Positions 33,149 through 44,040 of a stretch of 64,000 nt of DNA are shown here, piece after piece. The notes below the pieces were generated by a model. That model did not search any database, was not told where the DNA came from, and was given only the letters and a program-made list of their open reading frames with translations. A program made the position numbers and the translations under genes. Position 1 is the first letter of the stretch. Each line of letters opens with the position of its first letter. Origin of the DNA: Agapanthus africanus (lineage: Eukaryota > Streptophyta > Magnoliopsida > Asparagales > Amaryllidaceae); assembly GCA_030015575.1 (NCBI GenBank), contig JASDDO010000014.1:169107911-169171910 (forward strand), given 5' to 3'.

Positions 33149-33678
33149 AGAGCCAAGAAGAGAAGAGAAGGGATCTACTTTTTTGGGGAGATAACAACAA
33201 CAGAGAGAAAAAAGAGAGGAGAATTTAATTCTCAAGAGAGAGAAAAAAGATCTCTTCAGAGAAAAGAAACCCTAGGTGAGAAAAGGGAAAGAGATCTAAG
33301 TTCCATAAAACAAAGAGAATTTAATTCTCAATTTAAGAGTTTAACTCTTCTGAATAAGAACTTAGTTCTTCCTTTGGTTGAAGATCTGCAGAAGCAGATC
33401 TCCCCACAAGTTGAGAATTTAATTCTTATCGGGGAGATTCTGCCATGCAGATCCAAAACTTAGAGGGAGAATTGAGTTTAAGGAATTTAATTCTCCCAAA
33501 TTCATAGGAATTTAATTCCTTCAAAACAGAACTAGGGTTTAACCCTATATGAGAATTTAATTCTTCCATATACATAGGAATTTAATTCCTCTAAAACAGA
33601 ATTAGGGTTTAACCCTACAGAGAATTTAATTCTTAAAACAAGAGATTTAAAGCTCTCCATGCACGTAAAGAACTTGGT

Positions 33679-34143
33679 CACGTGGTAACACGTGACCCCC
33701 ATTCTCAATGAGCAGAAAAGAGATAACAAAACTAGGTCGCGTGTTCCCACGTGACCCTTAAACAGACTCCCCAAAATGAGAAGAAAAAAAGCTTGGAGGC
33801 AATGCCTCACGTGCTCACACGTGCCCCTCATAAATGAAGAGAACAAAACCAATGGCAGTACTGATTTTGCGCGCCCTCACGTGTCCCCACGTGACCCCTT
33901 AATAAGCACTTTAATAATCAATACATGGCTACTCATCACGTGCCAACACGTGATGGCCTGAAGACTAAAAGCGTTTAACACTTATTTGAATATTCTGATA
34001 ATAAAATAAATGAGGTCTGGCCCCATCTTCAGGCGCCTCACGTGACCCCACGTGACCCCTTCCTTTCTAGTTTTTAACACTATTTTTAGCATTTTGTCTC
34101 CAGTGTTTAACACTATTTTAAATACATCACGTGAGGACACGTG
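33679..34143 (+). promoter_or_regulatory. G-box pair cluster downstream of the TATA box (C 5' LTR)
   Basis: Pairs at about 33679/33689, 33739 (decayed)/33749, 33807/33817, 33878/33888, 33937/33947, 34039/34049 and 34128/34138, again with four-base gaps. This part should be transcribed, so here the pairs could also act as RNA hairpins. Confidence 0.7.
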
Positions 34144-34628
34144 ACCGCCAGATGTCCTCTAGTGTTTAACACTATTTTCAAATCAGCTTAGCCCAAATTG
34201 GCTAAGTTTTCCAGAGGCGAATCTCCCCTTCAAATGAGCCTTAAAATTTAGAACTATAATGTTTAAGTGCTCAGCCGAAGAAAAAATGTTCTCAGAGCCC
34301 TCAAACTCTTGTTTAGCATTGCTAAATAATGAGGGGCCGAATCCAGACAAATGCTCAACAGGCCAATAAAGGGCCAACATTTCAAACTTAATTGGACTTA
34401 GCCCAAATTGGCAATAAGTCCTCAATTCAGATTTAACTGAGCCAATGTGCTCATAACCTAATTAATTGATCTTAGTTCCAAATTGGACTACAGATCTCCC
34501 AATCAACTTTGGTTCAAGGGTTCATCTCTGAACTCCTCTGATATTTGTCGTTGTAATCCTTCAATGTCTTCAGAGAGGTGACGGGTCCCGATAACCAATC
34601 ATTCCATGGACTGTGAGGTCCTTAAACT

Positions 34629-34815
34629 CATGGACTATGATGTCCTTAACCTCGGACTGTGGGGTCTCTTTAAACCCATGGACTATGATGTCCTTAACCT
34701 CGGACTGTGGGGTCCCTTTAAACCCACGGACTGTGATGTCCTTAACCTCGGACCGTGGGGTCCCTTTAAACCCACGGACTATGATGTCCTTAACCTTGGA
34801 CCACTATGTCCTTAA
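34629..34815. repeat. 48-bp tandem repeat in C 5' LTR
   Basis: About 3.5 units of GACTATGATGTCCTTAACCT followed by CGGACTGTGGGGTCCCTTTAAACCCA. Being a multiple of three, it opens a repeated 16-residue frame (DVLNLG, WGPFKP) that I do not think is a gene. The 3' LTR has more, altered units at 61474-61760. Confidence 0.85.
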
Positions 34816-34892
34816 ACTGGTAATCGACCGCAAAGTCCCTAAACTAAAACAATAGAGCCCAAATGCTCTTTTGTCGGATCTAAATGATCCTG

Positions 34893-35080
34893 TTAAGTAG
34901 ATCTTAGTCTAAAATTAGACTAATGTATCCTTAACAAAAGGTTAAGTTGACCTTAGTCTAAAATTAGACTAACGTGTCCTTAACAAACTGTTAAGTTGAT
35001 CTTAGTCTAAAATTAGACTAACGTATCCTTAATAAACGTTTAAGTTGATCTTAGTCTCAAATGAGACTAACGTATCCTTA
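34893..35080. repeat. Tandem hairpin repeat near the end of C 5' LTR
   Basis: Four units of about 50-60 bp, each with the inverted repeat TTAGTCTAA-AA-TTAGACTAA or the variant TTAGTCTCA-AA-TGAGACTAA, where both arms changed together. Confidence 0.8.
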
Positions 35081-35509
35081 AACCCAACCCCCAAACCCAA
35101 ATCTAAGAAAATACGGATTTGGACTAATCCACGCCCTATGGGCGACAACATAAATTAGTCTCCGTATACAATCCACGGGCAACCAAAAAACAAAACAAAC
35201 AAACACGACGCGAAGTGATCATCTGGAGAAGGAGAAAGTTGTTACCGCGACGCGGTAGCGTAATTAACTGCAGGGGCTTGCGCCTGTAGGGAAGAGCGTC
35301 CCCACAATCAAAAACCCCTCAAATGAGGGGGAATCTGACGAAGTCTGCTACATCGGCCGCATCCGTTTAAACCTTTGATACACAATGTCATAAATCAACT
35401 TGGCATCTTCGGAGAGGTGGACGGATAGCACCAATTAGCATCTGCCCCGAAATTCAAGCAAGACGGACCTGCGCGGTTGCGTCTCCAGTTTTCGGAGGTG
35501 AACAGATTC

Positions 35510-35527
35510 TGGCACGCCCGGTGGGAC
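35510..35527 (+). other. Primer binding site of element C
   Basis: TGGCACGCCCGGTGGGAC starts five bases after the LTR end. It is clearly not the initiator-Met site. I cannot name the tRNA with confidence. Confidence 0.65.
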
Positions 35528-35655
35528 CTCTTCCTCTTTCCACTCCACACTTCGTGTGTCGTGTTTCGCGAACGAATCACGATTTGCTATGGTTTCCTGT
35601 GGATTCGAGGTACTAAGTTTTGGTGTCTTGCCCCGTATAGAAAGAAGAACATCAA

Positions 35656-36962
35656 ATGGCTTTCAACTGCACAAGCTGCAACAATGGCAATAACTCTCAC
35701 TCCGTCCCTACAGGAGGAGTGACCTACGGACCTCAAGCGGCCTCTGTTTTTACAATGTCGGTGGACCAGGTGACTCAGTCCACCACTGGGCTATTCTTCA
35801 GGACCATGCTCCTACCCATGAACTTCAATGCCCCGCTGCCGTTGCAGGAAGCCCAAAAGAAGTCGGTCTTTGATCGGATTACTACTACTGCGGCCCCTCT
35901 CAACGGGTCGCCCAAACCAAGCGCCTCAGTTTTCAGCAGACTGAGCCAAAGCTCCAACGGGCCCGTGAAGAAGCCCGCAATACCAGAAGGCATTATCCCG
36001 AAGCGGATAGCTATTCCTACTCCTGAAGTCACCAAGACGGCTTCTCTGGCTGGGGGTCAGTCTTCACGAGACTAGCCGTTTCAGCTCCTACCCCACGTGA
36101 AGTCATGAAGGCTGTTTCCCCTGTTCGGAAGTCGGCCTTCACAAGGCTGACTACCCTCTCTCAACGGGTGTCAGTCTTCGACAGGCTAGCACCAATAACA
36201 GTCTCTCCTCAAAGTAGGGGGCAAGAAAAAGCTGATCCAACAGTGGAGGTGATCCCAGCCGTACGACATGCTCGACGTCGCCACTGGGACCGGGTGAGGA
36301 AAGCTGGGGGCAATTCCCCTTCTGGACTGACTCCGCCAGCTCCAATGGTCGAAGTTGATGCTGTTGTTCCAACTGGGAACAGCTTTGAACTACTTAACAG
36401 GGTACGCAGGAATTCTCCTACTGCTGTGCTGAAAAGATCTCCTCCACCTGTGGAGAATGCCCCAAAGGCGAAGCTGGAGCAGCCCCCTCAGCGGCTGTCC
36501 TCTAAAATTTACAAGGTCTGGCGTCAAGTCCAGGACTCCGTGGTAGATCAAAGCTATCCCCGCCGACAGAAAAAGATGAAGGTTCGGCGAGAGGAGGACC
36601 ACCCTGTCAAGCCGCAGAAGGCAACAGCTATTTGGGTGCCCACTGCAGCAACCCCCTCAACTTCGACTGCCCACAAGAGGAGAAGGCCGGAGAAAATCCC
36701 TCAGTCTGTGACGAATCGCAAGACCACTGAACCAAAACGCCCCAAGTCTGGGGGCATGGTGGTCCACACTGTTTATATGGCATCCGGGAAAGAGGATAGC
36801 CGTATCTCTATGGGTCATCGACTGCTTATGCGATCCGTGACAAAAGCCCAAGAGCAACAACAGAAGCTCCAGGAAATGTTGACGCAGATGGCCGTACTCA
36901 CAGGGCCAAAAGAAAGCCCGGAAACATCATCAGAGCAACGTAAAGAACAAGAAACTTTTGCG
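35656..36962 (+). pseudogene. Element C gag-like protein, N-terminal part with SVFDRL repeats
   Basis: The ATG at 35656 opens a 139-codon frame; a one-base shift near 36057 moves the reading into the frame continued at 36105-36962. Repeated motifs are KSVFDRI, SVFSRL, SVFTRL, SAFTRL and SVFDRL, spaced 25-50 residues apart, followed by basic and glutamine-rich stretches. Repeated SVFDRL boxes are a known mark of Tat-lineage (Retand-type) gag regions; their role is not known to me. The end (VTKAQEQQQKLQEM...KEQETF) is interrupted at about 36962 by element H. Reading resumes in the matching frame at about 41514 (WRNLWSKCEQRIEE). No RT domain is present. Confidence 0.75.
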
Positions 36963-38171
36963 TAGAGTACCCGTAACAACTTCCCCTTCTATTCCAAGAT
37001 ATGTACTGCATAGAGTACCTGCATCAAATAGTACTCTAGCTGGCAAGGAATGTACGAGTAGAGTACCTGTAACAACTTCCCCTGAAGCCTCTGCCTGCTC
37101 GGCGGTCAAGGTGAAAGCCCGTCCTTGACCGCGGCCCGTGTAGGGTTGCCTCTGCTCCTGTGGCCTCTGCTGCTGTGGTCCAGAACCTCCCTGTATCTCT
37201 GCTCTCTCAGGGCAACCGCTAATCCTGTGCTGACTAGATCCGCAAATCAAGCATTGTCCCTTGGCGCGGCGACAATCCTTCTGGGTATGCCTATCTCTAT
37301 TGCAGTAGCCGCAAACTACGTTCTGTTTCTGGGGGCGATGCCGTGGCACAAATGGGCGCTTCATCTGAGTCGTTCCAGGCCTGTGAACTGGTATGGATCC
37401 TCGAGAAAGTGCATGGGTACGTGCTGGAATGACTGAGGGCTTCCTGAACTTGTTGATCAATTGGTCCTGAATTCTCGCCGCGTTGAGTACTTGTGCAAAA
37501 GTCTGCAACTCCAGTGATGCGATCAACTGCTGCAGCTCGAAATCAAGTCCCTGCAAGAAGCGTCTGGCCCTGGTGGCCTCTGAAGAGACCATGTATGGAG
37601 CAAAACGGCTCAAACGGTTGAACTCTGCCGCATATACGTCTACGGGGCGGCCATTCTGCTTCAGTAGAATGAATCTTTCTTCCATCTCTGCCTTGGCGGT
37701 GGTAGGGAAATAGTGGTCCAAGAAGCACTCATTGAATTTGCTCCATTCAATTGGCCTCTCTAGCCTACTTTCTTCAACTTTCCACCAAGTACGGGTTTCA
37801 TCTTCCAACTGGATCTTTATCACATTCACCCTATCTTCATCTGGTACCCTGGCGGCCGTCAGTAAGTTCTCCATGTTCACTAGCCATTGCTCAGCCTCAA
37901 GGGGTTCAGCTAGCCCTGTGAATGCAGCTGGATGCAACCTCCGGAAGTCTGATACGGTGCCAGCCCTAGCAGAGTAAGCTGGTGGAGTAATGCCCTCGGG
38001 GGTGGTAATGAGTGCGGAGGGTCCTCCTGCAGCGGTAATAGCCCTGAGTCTCTCGGCGAGTAAGTCCGTCTTCCTCTCATGAGCTTCTGTGAGAGAGGTC
38101 AGTGCACTAAGTATTCTTTCCGTGCGGTCCTGAGAACTTGAGTCCAAGGAGTGGTCGTTCGGGGACGTCAT
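36930..38171 (-). pseudogene. Element H gag and protease start, one long open frame (413 codons)
   Basis: The ATG at 38171 opens MTSPNDHSLDSSSQDRTERI. It then has FRRLHPAAFTG, LEAEQWLVNMENLL, a retrotransposon-gag capsid (IQLEDETRTWWKVEESRLERP, FLDHYFPTTAKAEMEERF, EFNRLSRFAPYM), a basic linker, and two intact CCHC knuckles (CGYCNRDRHTQKDC and CLICGSSQHRISGC). The protease motif reads LFDAG where LFDSG/T is usual. After it, CSTYLGIEGEVVTGTLR repeats the EVVTGTL segment, so the 3' end is rearranged. The last about 33 bases (36930-36962) are host C sequence. The capsid has no stops or shifts, the best preserved gag in the window. Confidence 0.88.
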
Positions 38172-38285
38172 ATCGCTGGAAGATATTTAAAAGAATATGA
38201 TTAGATTCAAGGATGAAAATCAGGAATAGTGAAGTGAAAATAATGTAATAAGTGTAGTTAATGTTATCCCTTGTTACTAAACACG

Positions 38286-38297
38286 TCTCTGATACCA
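38286..38297 (-). other. Primer binding site of element H
   Basis: On the minus strand TGGTATCAGAGA, matching the initiator-Met site except for the last base, just inside the LTR. Confidence 0.8.
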
Positions 38298-38306
38298 ACA
38301 AAACCA

Positions 38307-41300
38307 TGTCACACCCCGCTTCCCAAAATATGGAAAACGAGGGATGACTAGGCCAGCCATGCTCCTACGGTCAAGGAATAATCCCGCCGTAGTCACACTT
38401 CGGCTTCTAGTATTACATGGTAATCAGTAAACAAAGCACAGCAGTAAAGGAAATACATCACTAAGTTATTACATCAAATTCCATTGTTCACAAATTACAA
38501 ATAAACAAGAAGAGCTACTAACCAAGTTCAAATACACGATCTTTTTAGGGAAAGCAGAAAAGAAGGAAAAGGTACTCCAGACTAAATCTCCGCCAGCTTG
38601 AAAGGTAAATCCGACTCCTGCGCTGGTTCTTCCTCGAGGTCTGAGCATGTATACTCAGGTCTTCAGAGTGACGTAATAGCAATTTTCATATTAATGACAT
38701 GAAATAGGTAAATACGATAATACCAGTGAAGGTAAAATGCTGATAATCGCTATGTCACTGAATGATGCAAAGTATGATCTGTGTCCCTATCAGTCTCTAG
38801 GTCATGTTTGAAATCGTATAGTGGAATGGAGGATCATGTTTAACAGGAGTCTCGTACATACCCGAGACAACGGCCTACACGTCCGGGACATAACCCTGTC
38901 AGCCGGATCGCTAGATCCTACCTAATATATATATCACTGCTCAAATGATCATCCTCTAAAACACGGTCCCGCTAAATACGATGCTCTTTCCACTTCGATT
39001 TCCCCTTTTTCCTCAGGTTTACACTATTGATGATTATGATTTAGTCGTGCACACGTATGCACCAATAGCACGGTTTTGTCACTGTTCACTGTATTAATCA
39101 CTGTCACGAATCATTCACTTTCCATTGGTGTACTTGACACTCCTAAACCAATATCATTCACGCATGATAATGCAATGTCCACTGAATACTAAGACACACT
39201 AACACTATGTATATGGCAATTGGGTAAGGTATGTACATTTATGCAGTTAACAAGTCATTTGTAATATGAACCAATATGCACGTCATGAGCTTACAAAAAT
39301 TGCAGTAACTCATATGTTCAGAATTCAGCAAAATGATACAAATACAATAACAAGTACACTCTGTCAGCAGTTCATCAAAATTTGTTTCAGTACAATCGGG
39401 TTTCTGGTATTCGAGTTACAACCGTTTCAATTTAAGTGCTCGCTGCAGGAAATTCAGTTTCTGAACTGAACGTCCGTTTCGCAGCACAAATTTTACCTAG
39501 TTGGGATCAGAATTTAGCAATGCTACAGTTGAATTAAATATAGGTTTTTCAATAGGGTATTCAACGCAAAGACGGATTCTCAATCGCATCTGTACGTCAG
39601 AAGTTATGCACTGTTCAACAATAGTATGTCAATTCTGTTTCTGTTTGGGACTGTTATACGTCATGTTCTTTTAAATTGCAGTTTAAATAGTAAACGAAGA
39701 TAAAACGGGGTGAAATCACTTGCGTTATTTAGATAACAGATTCATCTTCAATAAGGTGTAGGGTTCCGCAACATACGAGTTCAGGCAGCAAGGTAGCAAA
39801 AATTACGGGACAGAAAACAATAACCAGAGTTGCTCTGGACTGCAGTCCAGAGCCGGTCTCCGAACCAATTCTCGTCATAATATCAGTACAGAAACAATTA
39901 AGAATTTGTACAGGGTTACAGTTCGTCGATTCAGATTCGATTTGAGCCCTCGAACGCATCATTTCATTATGTACACAATTAATTGTAATTTTAACAAATT
40001 TCAGGTGCGGGAAATTCCCAGTTTTTACGGGTGTAATTGGGGGTGATCGTTTAAGTCGTTCACAATCATATTTTTCAGTGAAATTTCTACACAAGGTTCA
40101 TTGCCAGACGGGCCAGAATATGCAATCGAGTTCCGTCAATTTAGTGGAAGGTTTTCTTTCGGGTTTTGCATCGAACAGTTATATCATATCAGTTTTCGTG
40201 AATTGCAGACATGGAATTAATATGATTTTAGTTTGTAACGGAATTAATCTAGCATGTAGCAAGTAGGGTACTTGCCTGGAGACGCTTTGGCGATGCACGG
40301 CAGCGGCAACGGCACGAACGCGCGACGAACGGCACGGTTTGGATTCGCAGCCTCGGCTCGCATTTCGGGTTCGACGTCGGAGTTGCCCGGAGATGGCTCG
40401 TGTTCGCTGGAAGCGGAGGGGGTGCTCTGTGGATCTCTCTGAGTACGCCGGGGTCGACAATGGTCAGCGGTGCGCTCCAGCGATGGGCAGCGGTGCGCTC
40501 CAGCGATGGGCAGCAGTGGGGTTCGGAGCTTGGTGGTTAGGGTTTTTGGAGAGAGAGAGAGGGTAGGTAGTGGGGCTCGGGTTGGAGGTGATAATGATGA
40601 TGATGTTGAGGTTGAAGGGAATCGACGAGGGGTTCGGGTCAGTTGGGGGTCGTCGGCATCGAGTGCAAGGGGGTGGCCGAGCTCGGTGTGCAGGGGAGGG
40701 TTCTGCGATGGCTGGAGAAGGTGAGGAGAGGGCTCTGTTGATGGAGGGAAGAGAGCGAGGGAGGATGAATGAGGGGTTGTAGTCGTCGTCGGCGGCGGCG
40801 GCGGTGAGTGATGAAGGCAGTGGGCTACGGGAGTGGGTTTTCGAGAGAGAGGAGAGGAGTTTGAGAGACTGTGAGGGATGAGGGGAGTTGGAGTCGAGAA
40901 GAGGTTGAGGGAGTCGTGGCCGGGGTCCCGGGTCGTAGGGCAACAACACAGTTGAGGGCGACGTGGGCGCGCGAGGGGCGACGTGGGAATGAGAAACAAA
41001 GAATCGAGCGGGAAAGATGTTTATGTTGGGGGAGAAGAAGTTTAAACGGGTCGGGTAAGGTAGGAATGGGCTGGGCTGAAGGAGAAAATTAGGGATAATT
41101 ATTTATAGGTTTAAAGTTTGGGCCGGAAGAAATGGGGTTTAGTTTTAATAAAAGGGAAACGGGCTGGGCCGGGGGTTGATTATGGATTTAATGTTACTCT
41201 AAATTAATTTATATTGGGCTGAGATATTAGGGAGTTTGGGCTGAGGTTAATTGATAAAGGGAATTTAGGGTTTTAATTTAATGTTTGGGCTGTGGGATGG

Positions 41301-41512
41301 AAAAAGGGAAACGGGCTTGGGAAAAATGGTGGGAAATTATATATTTGGTTTTAACTTTGGGCTTTGATTTTTAATTGGTTTAGAAAAAAAAACAATTACT
41401 ATAACTTACGCACTAACCTTCACACAAAATAATGATACGGAAAAATGGAATAACATTCGGGGACTTGGGAAAAATATAGAAAGATTCTCATTAAAGGAAA
41501 CGGGGATTTACA
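38307..41512 (-). repeat. LTR of element H (3206 bp)
   Basis: On the plus strand it runs TGTCACACCCCGC to GGGATTTACA, which is TGTAAATCCCC...GGTGTGACA on the element strand. It shares the CCGTAGTCACACTTCGG block and the 22-bp palindrome (39832-39853) with other Tekay-like LTRs here. The GA-rich stretch 40550-41000 opens chance frames. No gene is seen. Confidence 0.88.
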
Positions 41513-41513
41513 G

Positions 41514-43320
41514 TGGCGGAATCTATGGTCGAAGTGCGAACAGCGCATCGAAGAGGCTCCTGCGGTAGGCATGTTCGTGGGTACTCTCGACCCTCAGGCG
41601 ACCATTTCCCAATTCATGATGTTCTTCAAGCCAACTACTTTTCCGGCCTTGATTGACAAGCTGACCCAAATGGACCAGATGAGCCATAGGCCTTCCTCTT
41701 CAAAGACGAAGCCTTGGAATGAAAAGGGCAAAAGGAAAGCAACCTTCGTCGCCAACGCTCAACAACAACCGAGTGACCCAAGACCGGTTGTTCGCCAAAG
41801 CAACAAGCGGCAATCCCTCGATGAGAAGTTGAGACGTCCTTACTCGTTTTCCCGGGATAAAACAAGGAAATTGTTTGAACTGGCAGTGCACAATGGGCTC
41901 ATCACTCTACCGGAGTCGAGACACACAACTCAACCAAACGACGTCAACAATCCTAATTACTGCCCCTACCATCGAGTATTGGGCCATCCACTCGAAGATT
42001 GCTACGTCTTCAAAAATTGGGTTGAAGACCAATACCAGCAAGGCAAATTCGCGTTATCTGAAAATTGGAAGGTGAACCCGCCACAACCACATGCTCCGAA
42101 AAAGATGGACATGCCGGGGGCATCGTGCTCATTCATAGAGGAAGTTCCATGGTAAGTTGTTCTTTTGGCAGAAACTAAATAAAATGCTGAAAGATCTTCA
42201 AACATGTCCGGCGATCAGGTGGAAAAGCCCGCTAGAGCCAGAGATCATCGAGGGCTTGCTGAAACCACGCCCAACATTAGGAGTTAATAGTGATGGTGGA
42301 CAAAACATTCAGGACCAGCCGTCAAAGTCTTCGAAGAAAAAGAAGAAGACCAAAAAGCCAGCGCAGTTTGATGACAAGCACATGGATCTGCAAAAGCATA
42401 TTGACGCGCTGGAGGAGCATAACCAGAAGGCGCGAACCCCGGTCACACTCCAAGAATTTCTCAATAATATCCTTGAGAGCGGAGATAACGACAATAACGA
42501 CGAGGATGACTCGTCAGAAGAATCTGAGAACTATGTAGCAAGTTGCCACATGATCTCTCATTCGGCGTTAACTAACGAAGAAGCTCACTCGGTGATAGAA
42601 GACAGCATAAAAGAGCTGGGGTCAGGATCGAAGCAAAAACCCTTAGAACCGTCTGAAGAAACGATCGACTTGCTACTGAACGAAGCCCGTCAGAAAAGCA
42701 AAGTCAATCGAGAGCGCGAACTGGCTATATTCAAAAAAGACAAACGCCGACGACTGGATGAAAAGGTCGAGGCACCCCAACCGGATCGAAGCATCCCTAT
42801 CGCCAGCAAAAGCAAGCTTAAAGTAAGGAAACGATTCGCTAGGGCCCTGTCAATAGGAATGAAGTTTCCCTCTTTCAGAGGAAATTCTCTAGGCAGTATA
42901 CATCTTGATGAAGCGGATATACATCCTAACTTCTACTTATACCATCAGAGGATTGCACACCCTACCGAAGAGTGCAGCGCCTTTAAAAACTAGTGGCGGG
43001 GATATATTGCCCACCGACAACACGTTCAACGAATGAAGCGTAAGGCTCGTCGGGAACATAAAAGCACGACAGATGAGCGCAAAAGAGCTGCTGGCAACTG
43101 TCACATAGTCAACACCAAGGGATCGTAAATTATCACCTTTGGAAGCGACTCTGACGAAGAAATCGATCTCAGCTCTCTCTTCAAGGAATCCACCTCCGAC
43201 ACAAAAGATGCGAAGATTTGCGAGAAAATCTAGCTTCGTAATCGTACGTTGCCCGAAAAATCTCGGACCTATGACCGAAACGTCTTTAAACTACTACAGA
43301 CCCGCGGCATCCCCAGGCTG
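41514..43320 (+). pseudogene. Element C gag-like protein, C-terminal part with zinc-like motifs
   Basis: Reading begins WRNLWSKCEQRIEEAPAVGMFVGTL (the ATG at 41571 is internal). After a basic stretch comes a zinc-like motif CPYHRVLGHPLEDC (C-x2-H-x4-H-x4-C), as in Tat/Ogre gag. The frame ends at 42153. A second frame (42157-42993) continues with KLNKMLKDL, KKKKKTKKPAQF, DKHMDLQKHIDALEEHNQKA, an acidic run and YLYHQRIAHPTEEC, the same motif with its first Cys changed to Tyr. Readable remnants (SDSDEEIDLSSLF, RTYDRNVFKLL) extend to about 43310 with stops. No protease, RT or integrase follows. Confidence 0.72.
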
Positions 43321-43479
43321 ACGTGGTAAAAAAAAGGTATGTCCATAAGAGAAATAGGCACGGATGAAAACCTGAAAGGGCTCCGTGAGTAAAAACAGCA
43401 GGACTACCGGCGAGTTTTGTGAAAACCCGAAAGGGCGCAATCTCGTCAAAAGACACTTGCAAGGTCCTCTCGACCCTGT

Positions 43480-43990
43480 AAGGAGAAACCACCTACGTGA
43501 GATCCTTACGACCCACAAAGGAGAAACACACTTAGGGATCCCCACGATTCTTAAGGAGAACTTACACTTACGAGATCCTCACGACTCATAAGGAGAATTC
43601 CCCTTTGAGACCCTCACGGCTCATAGGGTTCAAAAGCCGTAAGTTACAGGGATCTGAACCTGTTCTTAAGCCATCACAATCTCCAATTTTTCCCTATAAG
43701 CGGTTCAATATTGACCCTTGTATACAATACATGGGCATGAATGAACATTTTCCTAACAGAGTCCCACCAGCGACTAAGGATATTCTCACACGGTGAACAA
43801 ACACTTATAGGTCCTTTCGACTTGTAAGGAGAAAGCACTCTTATATGATCCTTATGACTTATAAGAGAACACACACTTAGGAATCCTCACGATTCCTAAG
43901 GAGAAAACGCACCTATGAGATCTTCATGACTCGTAGGGAGAAACACCTTTATGAGACCCTTACGGCTCATGAAGTCAAAAGCCTTAGTCG
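43480..43990. repeat. Hairpin array, left part (C internal region)
   Basis: About nine units of 30-40 bp, each an inverted repeat around a CTCAC/CTTAC loop and followed by GGAGAA. The clearest is CTTAGGAATC-ctcac-GATTCCTAAG at 43876-43900. Some others pair only if G-U pairs are allowed. A unit around 43650-43790 is less regular. No coding frame fits. Confidence 0.8.
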
Positions 43991-44040
43991 ACGGGATCCT
44001 AACCCTATTTGCTAAGCCACCTTTGTTCGACATTGACAGA

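Larger units (their letters stand above)
32031..35504 (+). repeat. 5' LTR of element C (3474 bp), rich in short palindromes
   Basis: It contains paired G-boxes, a run of short hairpins (32886-33120), many GAATT-T-AATTC palindromes (33219-33625), a TATA box at 33140-33148, a 48-bp tandem repeat (34629-34815) and a hairpin-bearing tandem repeat (34893-35080). It ends TTTTCGGAGGTGAACA. No gene is seen. Confidence 0.9.
36963..41512 (-). mobile_element. Element H: truncated Tekay-like element inserted in C
   Basis: It has one LTR (38307-41512), a primer site (38286-38297), gag, and it stops in the protease. The rest of pol, the polypurine tract and the 3' LTR are missing. C reading flanks it on both sides (KEQETF before, WRNLWSKCEQ after), so H is an insertion later trimmed at one end. 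The right flank GTGGC has no copy on the left. Confidence 0.85.

Noticed and set aside
32438-34143. Promoter of a host gene with G-boxes
   Set aside because: The sites recur in both C LTRs and a diverged relative; no host coding sequence is nearby.
34606-34855. Repeated 16-residue peptide frame in C LTR
   Set aside because: The 48-bp period is a multiple of three, so any open frame repeats; the 3' LTR copy breaks it and no start context or domain is seen.
43480-43990. Foldback DNA transposon or MITE cluster
   Set aside because: Units are 25-40 bp without terminal repeats or target duplications of their own; they form part of element C on both sides of its repeats.
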